Of a DNA stretch of 64,000 nt, positions 44,251-51,886 are shown piece after piece. The DNA comes from Aliiroseovarius sp. S1339. Its GTDB lineage: Bacteria; Pseudomonadota; Alphaproteobacteria; Rhodobacterales; Rhodobacteraceae. The stretch spans positions 62,001 through 126,000 of the forward strand of contig NZ_JALPQG010000008.1 of the NCBI RefSeq assembly GCF_023195695.1, in the 5' to 3' direction. Position numbers and translations under genes: made by a program. The number at the start of each line of letters is the position of its first letter. Position 1 is the stretch's first letter. The notes under the pieces are model-generated. The model saw only the letters and a program-made list of their open reading frames with translations, made no database searches and was not told the DNA's origin.

Positions 44251-45141
44251 ATGGACTGGAATGATCTGAGGGTGTTTTTGGCAGTGGCGCGCGCCGAAAG
44301 CCTGTCGCGGGCCGGTCAAGTATTGAAGCGCGATGCGGCCACCGTGGGGCGACGGGTGGCGAAGCTTGAGCGGGATCTGGGCCAGCCGCTGTTCACCAAA
44401 TCGCCGCAGGGTTATGCGCTGACAGAGGCGGGATCGCGCCTGTTGTCCCATGCCGAGCGCGCCGAACAGGCCGTATTGTCGGGCGTGGACGAGTTGGCTG
44501 GGCAGTCCGGGCAGTTGTCGGGTCAGGTGCGGATCGGGGCGACGGATGGGTGTGCCAGCTACATTCTGCCGCAGGTTTGCGCCGCCATTCAGAAAGAACA
44601 CCCAGAGCTTGAGTTGCAGATTGTCGCATTGCCGCGGGTCATCAACCTGTCCAAGCGCGAGGCAGATATGGCGATCACGGTGTCACCGCCGCAGACCGGG
44701 CGGATCACCGTGCAGAAAATCACCGACTATCACCTGCATCTGGCCGCAGCGCAAGAATACCTAGCCGATGCGGCGCCCTTGGTGACGTTGGATGATCTGA
44801 GCGCCCACCCGATGGTGGGATATATTCAGGACATGATTTTCTATCCGGAACTGGATTTTCTAACCGGTATGGGGATTGAGCGGGTGGCGCTTGCGTCAAA
44901 CCTTGTGTCGGTGCAACTGGGAATGGTGCGTCAGGGGGGCGGCGTCGGGATCACCCATGATTTCATTCTACCGTTTGCACCAAATCTGCAGCGTGTGCTG
45001 ATGGATCAGGTGTCCATCACCCGCTCGTTCTATCTGATCCGGCACGAAGGCGACGCGCGGGTTGAACGCTTTGCCCGTGTCGCCGAAGAACTGGCGCGGG
45101 GTATCCGGAACGAAGTCGCCCGCTTGGAAGCAATGGCATGA
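44251..45141 (+). CDS. LysR family transcriptional regulator, adjacent to mmsA
   Basis: A 296-residue LysR protein starting MDWNDLRVFLAVARAESLSR, with the winged helix VLKRDAATVGRRVAKLERDLG, and a type 2 substrate-binding domain. Divergent from mmsA with a palindrome between, so control of mmsA by a valine-pathway intermediate is a reasonable inference. The 3' end is followed by a 108-base promoter region for the CBS gene. Confidence 0.92.
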   Translation: MDWNDLRVFLAVARAESLSRAGQVLKRDAATVGRRVAKLERDLGQPLFTKSPQGYALTEAGSRLLSHAERAEQAVLSGVDELAGQSGQLSGQVRIGATDGCASYILPQVCAAIQKEHPELELQIVALPRVINLSKREADMAITVSPPQTGRITVQKITDYHLHLAAAQEYLADAAPLVTLDDLSAHPMVGYIQDMIFYPELDFLTGMGIERVALASNLVSVQLGMVRQGGGVGITHDFILPFAPNLQRVLMDQVSITRSFYLIRHEGDARVERFARVAEELARGIRNEVARLEAMA

Positions 45142-45216
45142 GCCAATATTTCCTTTGCTGCAATTGCAAACAGGTCTTGACATATTGTTGCGCTTGGGGC
45201 GACGCTGAAGACAGAA

Positions 45217-45230
45217 AAATGCAAGCATTT
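45217..45230. promoter_or_regulatory. AAATGC-AA-GCATTT palindrome upstream of the CBS gene
   Basis: A perfect 14-base inverted repeat, 19 bases upstream of the CBS start codon. It lies between the TTGACA at 45177-45182 and the CAGGAGGG ribosome site. TGCAATTGCA also lies nearby at about 45159. Confidence 0.35.
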
Positions 45231-45249
45231 CATCAGACAGGAGGGCACA

Positions 45250-45684
45250 ATGCTCATTCACCAGATACTAAAAAACAAAACGCTGGCGGGTGTTGCGACG
45301 GTCAAGCCCGGCAGTAAAGTGTCTGATGCGGCAAACCTTCTGTCGGAAAAGAAAATCGGCGCAGTGATCGTGTCCGAAGATGGCGTGCGCCCGGCGGGCA
45401 TTCTATCGGAACGCGACATCGTCTCGGCGTTGGGCAAGGTTGGCACCGGGTGTCTGGATCAGCCAGTGGATGATCTGATGACGTCAAAGCTTGTGACCTG
45501 CGTGCCGGGCGATCGGGCCATCCAGGTTCTGCAAACCATGACCGAACGCCGGTTTCGCCATATGCCGGTGATGGACGGGGACAAAATGATCGGGCTGGTG
45601 TCTATCGGGGACGTTGTGAAAGCGCGTCTGGATGAGCTGTCGCAACAAGCCGATGCCCTGAAAAACATGATCATGGGTTACTAA
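45250..45684 (+). CDS. CBS-domain pair protein
   Basis: A 144-residue protein with two CBS domains, about 10-65 (VKPGSKVSDAANLLSEKKIGAVIVSEDG...RDIVSALG) and 75-130 (KLVTCVPGDRAIQVLQTMTERRFRHMPVMD...SIGDVVKARL). CBS pairs bind adenosyl ligands and regulate linked activities; no fused partner is present. CAGGAGGG precedes the ATG. It is 105 bases upstream of coaD, with a large hairpin between. Confidence 0.9.
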   Translation: MLIHQILKNKTLAGVATVKPGSKVSDAANLLSEKKIGAVIVSEDGVRPAGILSERDIVSALGKVGTGCLDQPVDDLMTSKLVTCVPGDRAIQVLQTMTERRFRHMPVMDGDKMIGLVSIGDVVKARLDELSQQADALKNMIMGY

Positions 45685-45708
45685 TCCGCGTCGCTTTGAC
45701 CAATTGGT

Positions 45709-45757
45709 AATAATGCGCTGCATTGCGGAAAAAACTTGCAATGCAGGACGCATTATT
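45709..45757. other. Long hairpin between the CBS gene and coaD
   Basis: AATAATGCG and CTGCATTGC pair with GCAATGCAG and CGCATTATT, giving an 18-pair stem with a two-base bulge and an 11-base loop rich in A. The paired core CTGCATTGC resembles CTGC-N3-GCAG sites. No strong T-run follows on the plus strand. It may terminate the CBS transcript or be an operator. Confidence 0.6.
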
Positions 45758-45789
45758 GTTGCGTGCCCGCATTGCAGGGAGACCAGATC

Positions 45790-46281
45790 ATGCGCGTCGG
45801 ACTTTACCCCGGAACATTTGACCCCATAACCTTGGGGCATACTGACATCATTCGCCGGGCCTGCGCTTTGGTCGACCGCTTGGTGATTGGCGTTGCAGTC
45901 AACACCGGCAAAGGCCCGATGTTCACGTTGGAAGAGCGTGTTGCCATGGTCGAGGCGGAATGTGCCCAACTGTCGCGTGAAACCGGCACCGAGATCGTTG
46001 CGCACCCGTTCGAGAACCTGCTGATTGATTGCGCCCACGATGTGGGGGCACAGATCGTCATCCGCGGCCTGCGCGCTGTGACCGATTTCGAGTATGAATA
46101 CCAGATGGTCGGCATGAACCGGGCCATAGATGACAGTGTCGAAACGGTCTTTTTGATGGCGGAAGCCAAGTATCAGGCGATCGCCTCGAAGCTGGTGAAA
46201 GAGATCGCGAAGCTTGGCGGGGATGTATCGAAATTCGTGCCGCCGAGTGTGAAAAAGCAGCTATTGGCGAAGATCGGCTAG
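45790..46281 (+). CDS. coaD: Phosphopantetheine adenylyltransferase CoaD
   Basis: A 163-residue nucleotidyltransferase adding AMP to 4'-phosphopantetheine, the fourth step of CoA synthesis. GTFDPITLGHTDIIRRA has the T/HxGH motif (TLGH 14-17), and the EYEYQMVGMNRAI and later KFVPPSVKKQL blocks are typical. The ATG at 45790 fits the family start better than upstream in-frame codons. Confidence 0.95.
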   Translation: MRVGLYPGTFDPITLGHTDIIRRACALVDRLVIGVAVNTGKGPMFTLEERVAMVEAECAQLSRETGTEIVAHPFENLLIDCAHDVGAQIVIRGLRAVTDFEYEYQMVGMNRAIDDSVETVFLMAEAKYQAIASKLVKEIAKLGGDVSKFVPPSVKKQLLAKIG

Positions 46282-46443
46282 GCTCGGGCGTTGGGCAATT
46301 TGCTTGATGATCCATGCGGACACGCGTTGATGTGTCAAACGTCTGGGTGCCGGTGCCTACTTTCGGTTTCTGCGCGATTTGTCGCAAGAGCCGAAGTGAA
46401 AACCAAATGAGTGACAGCAGAAACCGCTGAAATATGCAATATT

Positions 46444-47460
46444 ATGTCCATCATGGATGCGGTGACTTCTCTTTTTGTGCGCAAGATGGTGGCGGCGGCA
46501 GGGTCGCGTGTTGACGGGCCCGCCCTGTTGAAATCTGTCGGCCTTGATCCCGATGGCAAGGTTGACCCCAAGACTATGGTGGCAGCGGGCGTTTACTACG
46601 ATCTGCTTGAGACGATTGCGGATGAGTGCGACGTAACGGATCTGCCACTGCGCACGGGTGCGTCAATGCGCTGCGATGACTACGGTGCTTTGGGGCTTGC
46701 GTTCAAAGCTGCGCCAACGCTTTTTGGCTCGTTCTCGCGAATTTCCCGATACGCGCGCCTTTGGACAAGTGTCGTCGAATACGACCTTCAGCCAGACGGC
46801 GAGAACACTTGGTTTACGTTGCACCGTGCTGGGCCACGCCGACTCGGATTGCGATTGTCCAACGAGGCGACATTGGCGAGCGCGACGGCGATAAGCCGGG
46901 AAGTCTCCCCGCATGGCACGTTCTCTCCGGTCGAGGTGCATCTGATCCATCCTGCGCCCTCATTCATAGCGCGTCACGAAAGCTATTTTGGCTGCCCGGT
47001 GTTCTTTGGGTCGGACCGCGACGCTCTGTTAATATCGCGCGAAACCATGAGCGGAGCCAACAAGCTTGGCGATGAGGGAATTACAAAGTTCCTGCTTGGG
47101 CATCTCGATCAGGCGTTGGCGCAGATTGCGGACACAAGGTCGCTAAAGGATATGATTGCACGTGCGCTGAGCGAGGGGTTGCCGAAGATGGAGGATGTCG
47201 CGCGGCGGCTTGGTATGAGTGTCAGATCACTGCATCGGCGTCTGGCGGAGGATGGTTTGACCTTTCAGACTTTGACAGAGAATACGCGCCGTGAATTGGC
47301 TGAAGGTCTTTTGCGGGACCAGCGATATTCAATCGCCGAGATCGCGTTTCTGACCGGGTTTTCTGAACAGAGCCCGTTCAACCGCGCCTTTAAGCGTTGG
47401 ACCGGCTCTACCCCGGCAGCATATCGCAAAGGCAGTTCGGGGCCTAAGATGACCACTTGA
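46444..47460 (+). CDS. AraC family transcriptional regulator (arabinose-binding-domain type)
   Basis: About 338 residues. The long N-terminal region (about 1-200) is of the Arabinose_bd type without an obvious binding pocket motif, and the C-terminal domain has two helix-turn-helix units: LSEGLPKMEDVARRLGMSVRSLHRRL and RYSIAEIAFLTGFSEQSPFNRAFKRW. The start is uncertain among ATG 46444, ATG 46453 and a GTG at 46411. It precedes the metallo-beta-lactamase-fold and DUF1772 genes on the same strand and may control them. Confidence 0.85.
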   Translation: MSIMDAVTSLFVRKMVAAAGSRVDGPALLKSVGLDPDGKVDPKTMVAAGVYYDLLETIADECDVTDLPLRTGASMRCDDYGALGLAFKAAPTLFGSFSRISRYARLWTSVVEYDLQPDGENTWFTLHRAGPRRLGLRLSNEATLASATAISREVSPHGTFSPVEVHLIHPAPSFIARHESYFGCPVFFGSDRDALLISRETMSGANKLGDEGITKFLLGHLDQALAQIADTRSLKDMIARALSEGLPKMEDVARRLGMSVRSLHRRLAEDGLTFQTLTENTRRELAEGLLRDQRYSIAEIAFLTGFSEQSPFNRAFKRWTGSTPAAYRKGSSGPKMTT

Positions 47461-47519
47461 CCGCACAGGTCAACTTCTTGGCAGCCTTGGTCAATACGCG
47501 AGGCCCCGCTGTCTTCTAT

Positions 47520-47546
47520 CCCTTGGCTATCGAAATCACCCAAGGG
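47520..47546 (+). promoter_or_regulatory. Inverted repeat covering the ribosome site region of the MBL-fold gene
   Basis: CCCTTGG-N13-CCAAGGG is a perfect seven-base inverted repeat; its right half contains the AAGGGA ribosome site eight bases before the ATG. It could be an AraC operator or a translational hairpin. Confidence 0.35.
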
Positions 47547-47553
47547 AAACAAA

Positions 47554-48594
47554 ATGCGCCATTTAACGACATTCGCCGCCCTCGCTCTGGTTGCCACGGC
47601 AGCTACTTCTCTGGCCGAGACTGAACACAACACGGCCAACACGATCTCGCTTGAGGCAGACCATGCAGACAGCTTTCTGCACTTCTCGCCCGAACTTCCG
47701 CAAATGCGCGCCCGCGCAGCCAAAATCAACACCGACTTTGGCCTGCATGTAAGCGAAATCGAGCCGGGGCTCTTCTTTGTCACCGATCTGGTCTATCAGT
47801 CGGCATTTGTTGTGACCGACGACGGGATTGTCGTTCTGGATGCGCCGCACAGTTTTGGCGATAACCTGCGAAAAGTCATCGAGACAACCGCCCCCGGCGC
47901 GCCAATCACGCATTTGATCATGAGCCATGGTCACCGCGACCATAACGGCGCAAGTGCCAGTTTTTCCGGCATTCCTGATCTTGAAATCGTGGCGGCGGCT
48001 GAGGTTGCGCAAACGCTGGCGATGTTCCCGCTTGATGGCGTGCTGAACCCAACGCGAACGTTCGACGGGGCGTTGGATCTGACCGTTGGTGGTGTTGACA
48101 TCCAGCTTCAGACGGCGCGTTTTCATGCCGAGGACATTGATGTGATGATCTACCTGCCGGACCAAAAATTCCTCATGGCTATCGATACGATCACACCGGG
48201 CGAAGCTCCGTTCATGAACTTTGGCGCCACGACCAATGTAAACGCCTATTTTCAGACGTTCGACACTTTCCTCGCTTACGATTTCGCGCACTTCCTTTCT
48301 GGGCACGTCTCGGTTCTGGGCAACCGAACTGACGTGGTCGCTGCACGCGACTACACCTTGGACGTCCGCGAAACGGTTTACGGGATGATGCCCAGCTTCA
48401 ATGATCGTTTTACGAAAGGGCTGACAGCAGTAGAATTCCAACATGCGAACCTGGCTTATCGCTATGCGATGGAGGGTATCCGTGACGATTGTGCTGAACA
48501 GGTCGTCGGCCGATGGGAAACGCAACTTTCTGTTGTTGACCTTTGGGCCGACAGCCACTGCGAAACAACGCTTCTGTACGCAATCATGCACTGA
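47554..48594 (+). CDS. Secreted metallo-beta-lactamase-fold hydrolase
   Basis: A 346-residue protein with a signal peptide (about 1-21, ending SLA-ETE) and the metal motif SHGHRDH at 124-130 (HxHxDH), after DDGIVVLDAPHSFGDNL. The protein continues with further metal-binding positions such as LSGHVSVLG. Substrate unknown; this superfamily includes lactamases, hydrolases and others, so drug resistance should not be assumed. It follows an AraC gene and precedes a DUF1772 gene, likely one transcription unit. Confidence 0.85.
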   Translation: MRHLTTFAALALVATAATSLAETEHNTANTISLEADHADSFLHFSPELPQMRARAAKINTDFGLHVSEIEPGLFFVTDLVYQSAFVVTDDGIVVLDAPHSFGDNLRKVIETTAPGAPITHLIMSHGHRDHNGASASFSGIPDLEIVAAAEVAQTLAMFPLDGVLNPTRTFDGALDLTVGGVDIQLQTARFHAEDIDVMIYLPDQKFLMAIDTITPGEAPFMNFGATTNVNAYFQTFDTFLAYDFAHFLSGHVSVLGNRTDVVAARDYTLDVRETVYGMMPSFNDRFTKGLTAVEFQHANLAYRYAMEGIRDDCAEQVVGRWETQLSVVDLWADSHCETTLLYAIMH

Positions 48595-48648
48595 ACCCGC
48601 AAAAGCCCCCCACGCTTTTCAAAAAACCACCTCCGAAAGGTCATTTCA

Positions 48649-49152
48649 ATGTCCATATGGTTCTTCGCTCTTGCCCAGTTCGCCGTTCTTGCCTTTGCCG
48701 TTGTAGGGGGTGTTTTTCTGGCGTTTTCAGACTTCATCATGCGGTCGCTTTTCCAGACCGGCGGAGTGGGCGGCATTGAAGCCATGCAGATCATAAACCG
48801 CGAAGTTTTCCGCTGGATTTTCATGACTTTATTCCTGGGCCTCGCTCCGATCTCAATCGTGATTATGGGCTACAGCGTGGTTTATATCGGCGGTCTGGCC
48901 GGCGCTCTGATGGCGCTTGCGGGCCTGATGTATCTAGTTGGCTGTTTTGGTGTAACGGTGGTGCTCAATGTGCCAATGAACAAAGCACTCGCAAGCATGG
49001 ATTTGTCCGACAGCACGACAAAGGATTATTGGACCCGCAGCTATGTCCCGCGCTGGACATTCTGGAACACCGTTCGCACGGCAGCCTGCGTGATATCCGC
49101 CGCCCTTTTGCTGGTTGGGTTACTTTGGACGTTGCAGAATCAACGGGTTTGA
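48649..49152 (+). CDS. DUF1772 membrane protein
   Basis: A 167-residue protein with four membrane helices, containing GGVFLAFSDFIMRSL and GCFGVTVVLNVPMNKALASMD, characteristic of DUF1772, which is related to anthrone oxygenase-like proteins. Its function is unknown. It starts 54 bases after the MBL-fold gene. Confidence 0.85.
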   Translation: MSIWFFALAQFAVLAFAVVGGVFLAFSDFIMRSLFQTGGVGGIEAMQIINREVFRWIFMTLFLGLAPISIVIMGYSVVYIGGLAGALMALAGLMYLVGCFGVTVVLNVPMNKALASMDLSDSTTKDYWTRSYVPRWTFWNTVRTAACVISAALLLVGLLWTLQNQRV

Positions 49153-49203
49153 ACATGCGACTGTCCACCGTTGACGGTGCCGTTCGACGTCAACAACCGC
49201 CCA

Positions 49204-49234
49204 ACGAAAAAGGCCGGGAGTATTGCCCGGCCTT
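49204..49234 (-). terminator. Terminator of gap1
   Basis: AAGGCCGGG-AGTATTG-CCCGGCCTT is a perfect nine-pair stem (49210-49234) followed by TTTTTC on the minus strand, starting 20 bases after the gap1 stop. Confidence 0.82.
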
Positions 49235-49254
49235 TGCTCTGATTTGACGTTTGA

Positions 49255-50253
49255 CTACAGGTGCTTCGCCATCTCCACTGCCGTATCCAACATGCGGACG
49301 CTGAACGCCCATTCGTTGTCATACCAGCTCAGCACGCGGACCATGTTGCCGTCCAAGACCTTGGTTTGGTCCACGGCAAAATTTGACGAATGGGGGTCGT
49401 GGTTGAAGTCTGTCGACACCAAGGGGCGGTCGACAATACCAAGGACGCCCTTCAAAGGTCCGTTGGCTGCGGCTATGGCTGCGGCGTTGATTTCTTCGAC
49501 CGTGGTGTCGCGGGCGGCTTCAAACGTGAGGTCTACGCAGGATACGTTTGGCGTGGGCACGCGGACCGCGACGCCGTCCAGTTTGCCTGCCAGTTCGGGC
49601 AGCACAAGGCCAACCGCACGGGCAGCACCGGTGGTGGTTGGGATCATACTTAGGGCGGCGGCGCGGGCGCGATAGAAGTCGCTGTGCAGCGTGTCGAGCG
49701 TAGGTTGGTCACCCGTGTAAGCGTGGATCGTGGTCATGAAGCCTTTGTTGATGCCGACGGCGTCATTCAGTGCTTTGGCGACCGGAGCCAGGCAGTTCGT
49801 TGTGCATGATGCGTTTGAGACATGCACGTCGTCTGCGGTCAGCGTGTCATGGTTTACGCCATAAACGATGGTCTTGTCCGCGCCGGAGGAGGGGGCCGAG
49901 ACCAAGACGCGGCTTGCTCCGTTTTCAAGATAAACACGCGCTTTGTCGCCTTTGAAAATGCCCGTGCATTCCAACACGATATCCACGTCGCCCCAAGGCA
50001 AGTCGGCGGGATTGCGGATCGCGGTAACTTCAATCGGGCCGCGTCCGGCGTCGATGGTAGTGTCTGTCCATTTCACTTCGTTCATGAAACGGCCATGGAC
50101 GCTGTCAAATTGTAGCAGGTGGGCGTTCATCTCAACCGGGCCAAGGTCGTTGATCGCGACCACCTCGATATCATCACGACCTGTTTCATGCAGGGCACGC
50201 AAAACCAGTCGTCCGATCCGTCCAAATCCGTTGATGGCCACTTTGACTGTCAT
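49255..50253 (-). CDS. gap: Glyceraldehyde-3-phosphate dehydrogenase, NAD type
   Basis: A 332-residue GAPDH starting MTVKVAINGFGRIGR. The catalytic Cys150 is in SNASCTTNC. VAINDLGPV places Asp36 at the adenine-ribose end of the NAD site, which favours NAD. The ATG at 50253 has AAGGA eight bases upstream; another ATG two codons before is too close to it. A LacI-type operator lies 59-74 bases upstream. It is downstream of the second gap gene and the 47-codon gene, all on the minus strand. Confidence 0.95.
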   Translation of the reverse strand: MTVKVAINGFGRIGRLVLRALHETGRDDIEVVAINDLGPVEMNAHLLQFDSVHGRFMNEVKWTDTTIDAGRGPIEVTAIRNPADLPWGDVDIVLECTGIFKGDKARVYLENGASRVLVSAPSSGADKTIVYGVNHDTLTADDVHVSNASCTTNCLAPVAKALNDAVGINKGFMTTIHAYTGDQPTLDTLHSDFYRARAAALSMIPTTTGAARAVGLVLPELAGKLDGVAVRVPTPNVSCVDLTFEAARDTTVEEINAAAIAAANGPLKGVLGIVDRPLVSTDFNHDPHSSNFAVDQTKVLDGNMVRVLSWYDNEWAFSVRMLDTAVEMAKHL

Positions 50254-50311
50254 ATTCATATTCCTTGCATGAGCGTCGCCTGCCGATGGAAGCGGCAAAG
50301 CCGATCTTGTG

Positions 50312-50327
50312 ATGTGAGCGCTAACAT
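50312..50327 (-). promoter_or_regulatory. LacI/CceR-like operator upstream of the NAD-type gap gene
   Basis: ATGTGAGCGCTAACAT differs from the palindrome ATGTTAGCGCTAACAT at one position. The AGCGCT core is that of LacI-family sites such as CceR of Rhodobacter. It is centred about 67 bases before the gap1 start. Confidence 0.55.
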
Positions 50328-50379
50328 GATCATTTTTGCCGAAAGGTCAAGAGATGATCACAGAATGGGGCGACGCGGG

Positions 50380-50523
50380 CTACCGCCAGAATGCCATCCA
50401 TTCGGTGAAATCGAGGAACTTTTTGGATAGAAACACAAGGTTGGTGCCGTCTGCCAGTAACAGATCGCCTCCGATCAGCACCAAGATCAGAATGCCAAGA
50501 ATAAGCGCGATCTGGTTTGTCAC
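50380..50523 (-). CDS. Conserved-looking 47-residue membrane peptide between the two gap genes
   Basis: Starts at a GTG at 50523, with AGGAG six bases upstream. It reads TNQIALILGILILVLIGGDL as a membrane helix, then a polar segment and a C-terminal FLDFTEWMAFWR. This is a typical small Rhodobacterales membrane peptide found near gap genes as far as I recall. It lies between two GAPDH genes with no long gap on either side. Its function is unknown, and the GTG start is inferred from the ribosome site. Confidence 0.65.
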   Translation of the reverse strand: MTNQIALILGILILVLIGGDLLLADGTNLVFLSKKFLDFTEWMAFWR

Positions 50524-50641
50524 GGACTGCTCCTGCCTGTTTGGCCGTATTGTTGCAATGCCTGTCGGGCCGGGGCAAGGGGGAAAAGAAAACCCCCGCC
50601 ACACAGGGTGACGGGGGGTGATTTCGAAGTGTTTGGGTCGC

Positions 50642-51640
50642 TTAGAACGATCCCATCTTGACCGCGACATCTGCCATACGGGTCGAAAAACCCCATTCGT
50701 TGTCATACCAGCCCATCACACGTACGGTGCGACCGCCCACGACCTTGGTCTGGTCGGGTGCGAAGATCGAGCTTTGTTCGGTGTGGTTGAAGTCGATTGA
50801 GACCTTAGGTTCGGGGTCATAGCCCAGCACGCGCGACATGGCTCCTTCCGCGGCTGTACGCACGATCTGGTTGACCTCTTCGACCGTGGTATCGCGACCT
50901 GCTTCAAATGTCAGGTCGATGGCCGAGACATTCGGGGTCGGCACGCGCATCGCGGTGCCGTCCAGCTTGCCAGCCAGTTCAGGCAGTACTTCGCCCAAGG
51001 CTTTCGCTGCCCCGGTCGAGGTCGGAATGATCGCCATGGCGGCCGCGCGCGCGCGGTAAAGGTCGCTGTGGCGGCGGTCCAGCGTCGGCTGGTCGCCAGT
51101 GTAGGAGTGGATGGTGGTCATGATTCCACGCTCGATCCCGAGCGCCTCATGCAGCACCTTGGCCAGCGGGGCTAGGCCATTGGTTGTGCATGATCCGTTC
51201 GAGACCATGTTGTGGTGCGCTTCCAGTTCTTTGTCATTCACACCCAGAACGATGGTTTTTTGCACGTTCTTGGCGGGGGCCGAGATCAGCACCTTGCGCG
51301 CGCCCTGTTCGATGTGGCGCTTGGCTTTTTCGCCGTCATTGAAATTTCCGGTGCATTCCAGAACGACGTCACAGCCGGTCCAGTCCAACTCGCCCATATC
51401 ATAGGTCGACATCATCTGCATCGGGCCACGACCCACATCCATGGTGCCATTGCCCAGCGAAATCTCGTTCGGGAACCGTCCGTGGATGCTGTCGTATTTC
51501 AGCAGGTGGGCGGCTGTTTCCAGCGGGCCGGTCGCATTGACCTTGACCACATTGATGTCATTGCGGCCCGATGCCGCGATCTGCGCCAAGGTGCAGCGGC
51601 CGATGCGGCCAAATCCATTGATACCCACTGTGACGGTCAT
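50642..51640 (-). CDS. gap: Glyceraldehyde-3-phosphate dehydrogenase, GapB-like cofactor site
   Basis: A 332-residue GAPDH starting MTVTVGINGFGRIGR. Catalytic Cys151 is in SNGSCTTNG, where the usual second Cys of SCTTNC is Gly. VKVNATGPLETAAHLLKYD has Ala36 in place of the NAD-selecting Asp, matching Bacillus GapB, which prefers NADP and works in gluconeogenesis. The ATG at 51640 is the family start; longer frames upstream are unlikely. Two LacI-type operators lie upstream at 51731-51786. Confidence 0.93.
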   Translation of the reverse strand: MTVTVGINGFGRIGRCTLAQIAASGRNDINVVKVNATGPLETAAHLLKYDSIHGRFPNEISLGNGTMDVGRGPMQMMSTYDMGELDWTGCDVVLECTGNFNDGEKAKRHIEQGARKVLISAPAKNVQKTIVLGVNDKELEAHHNMVSNGSCTTNGLAPLAKVLHEALGIERGIMTTIHSYTGDQPTLDRRHSDLYRARAAAMAIIPTSTGAAKALGEVLPELAGKLDGTAMRVPTPNVSAIDLTFEAGRDTTVEEVNQIVRTAAEGAMSRVLGYDPEPKVSIDFNHTEQSSIFAPDQTKVVGGRTVRVMGWYDNEWGFSTRMADVAVKMGSF

Positions 51641-51730
51641 GCGTCTTCCCCTCAGGTTTGGCCCGATGGCCACGAAACTTTCCGCTGATATAACGACCGA
51701 CGCGCCATGTCCCAACCCGCAAAACGCGTT

Positions 51731-51786
51731 TGATGCGAGCTTGTTAGCGAAAACATGACGAGTCGTTCGGTCGTTAGCGCAAACGA
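51731..51786 (-). promoter_or_regulatory. Two LacI/CceR-like operators upstream of the GapB-like gene
   Basis: TTGTTAGCGAAAACAT (51731-51746) and TCGTTAGCGCAAACGA (51771-51786) both fit ATGTTAGCGCTAACAT at about 12-13 of 16 positions; their centres are 40 bases apart. The second is inside a perfect seven-base inverted repeat GGTCGTT/AACGACC. Confidence 0.5.
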
Positions 51787-51886
51787 CCCAGATCAATGCG
51801 CCACATCGCAAATTCGTGGTGAGTGCTTTTCACCGCCACAGAAAGCCACTAGGTTTTCCGGAAAGATCACGAAAAGGGTGAATTTG

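Noticed and set aside
47554-48594. Antibiotic resistance gene (beta-lactamase)
   Set aside because: The metallo-beta-lactamase fold is shared by many hydrolases; no evidence points to lactam substrates.
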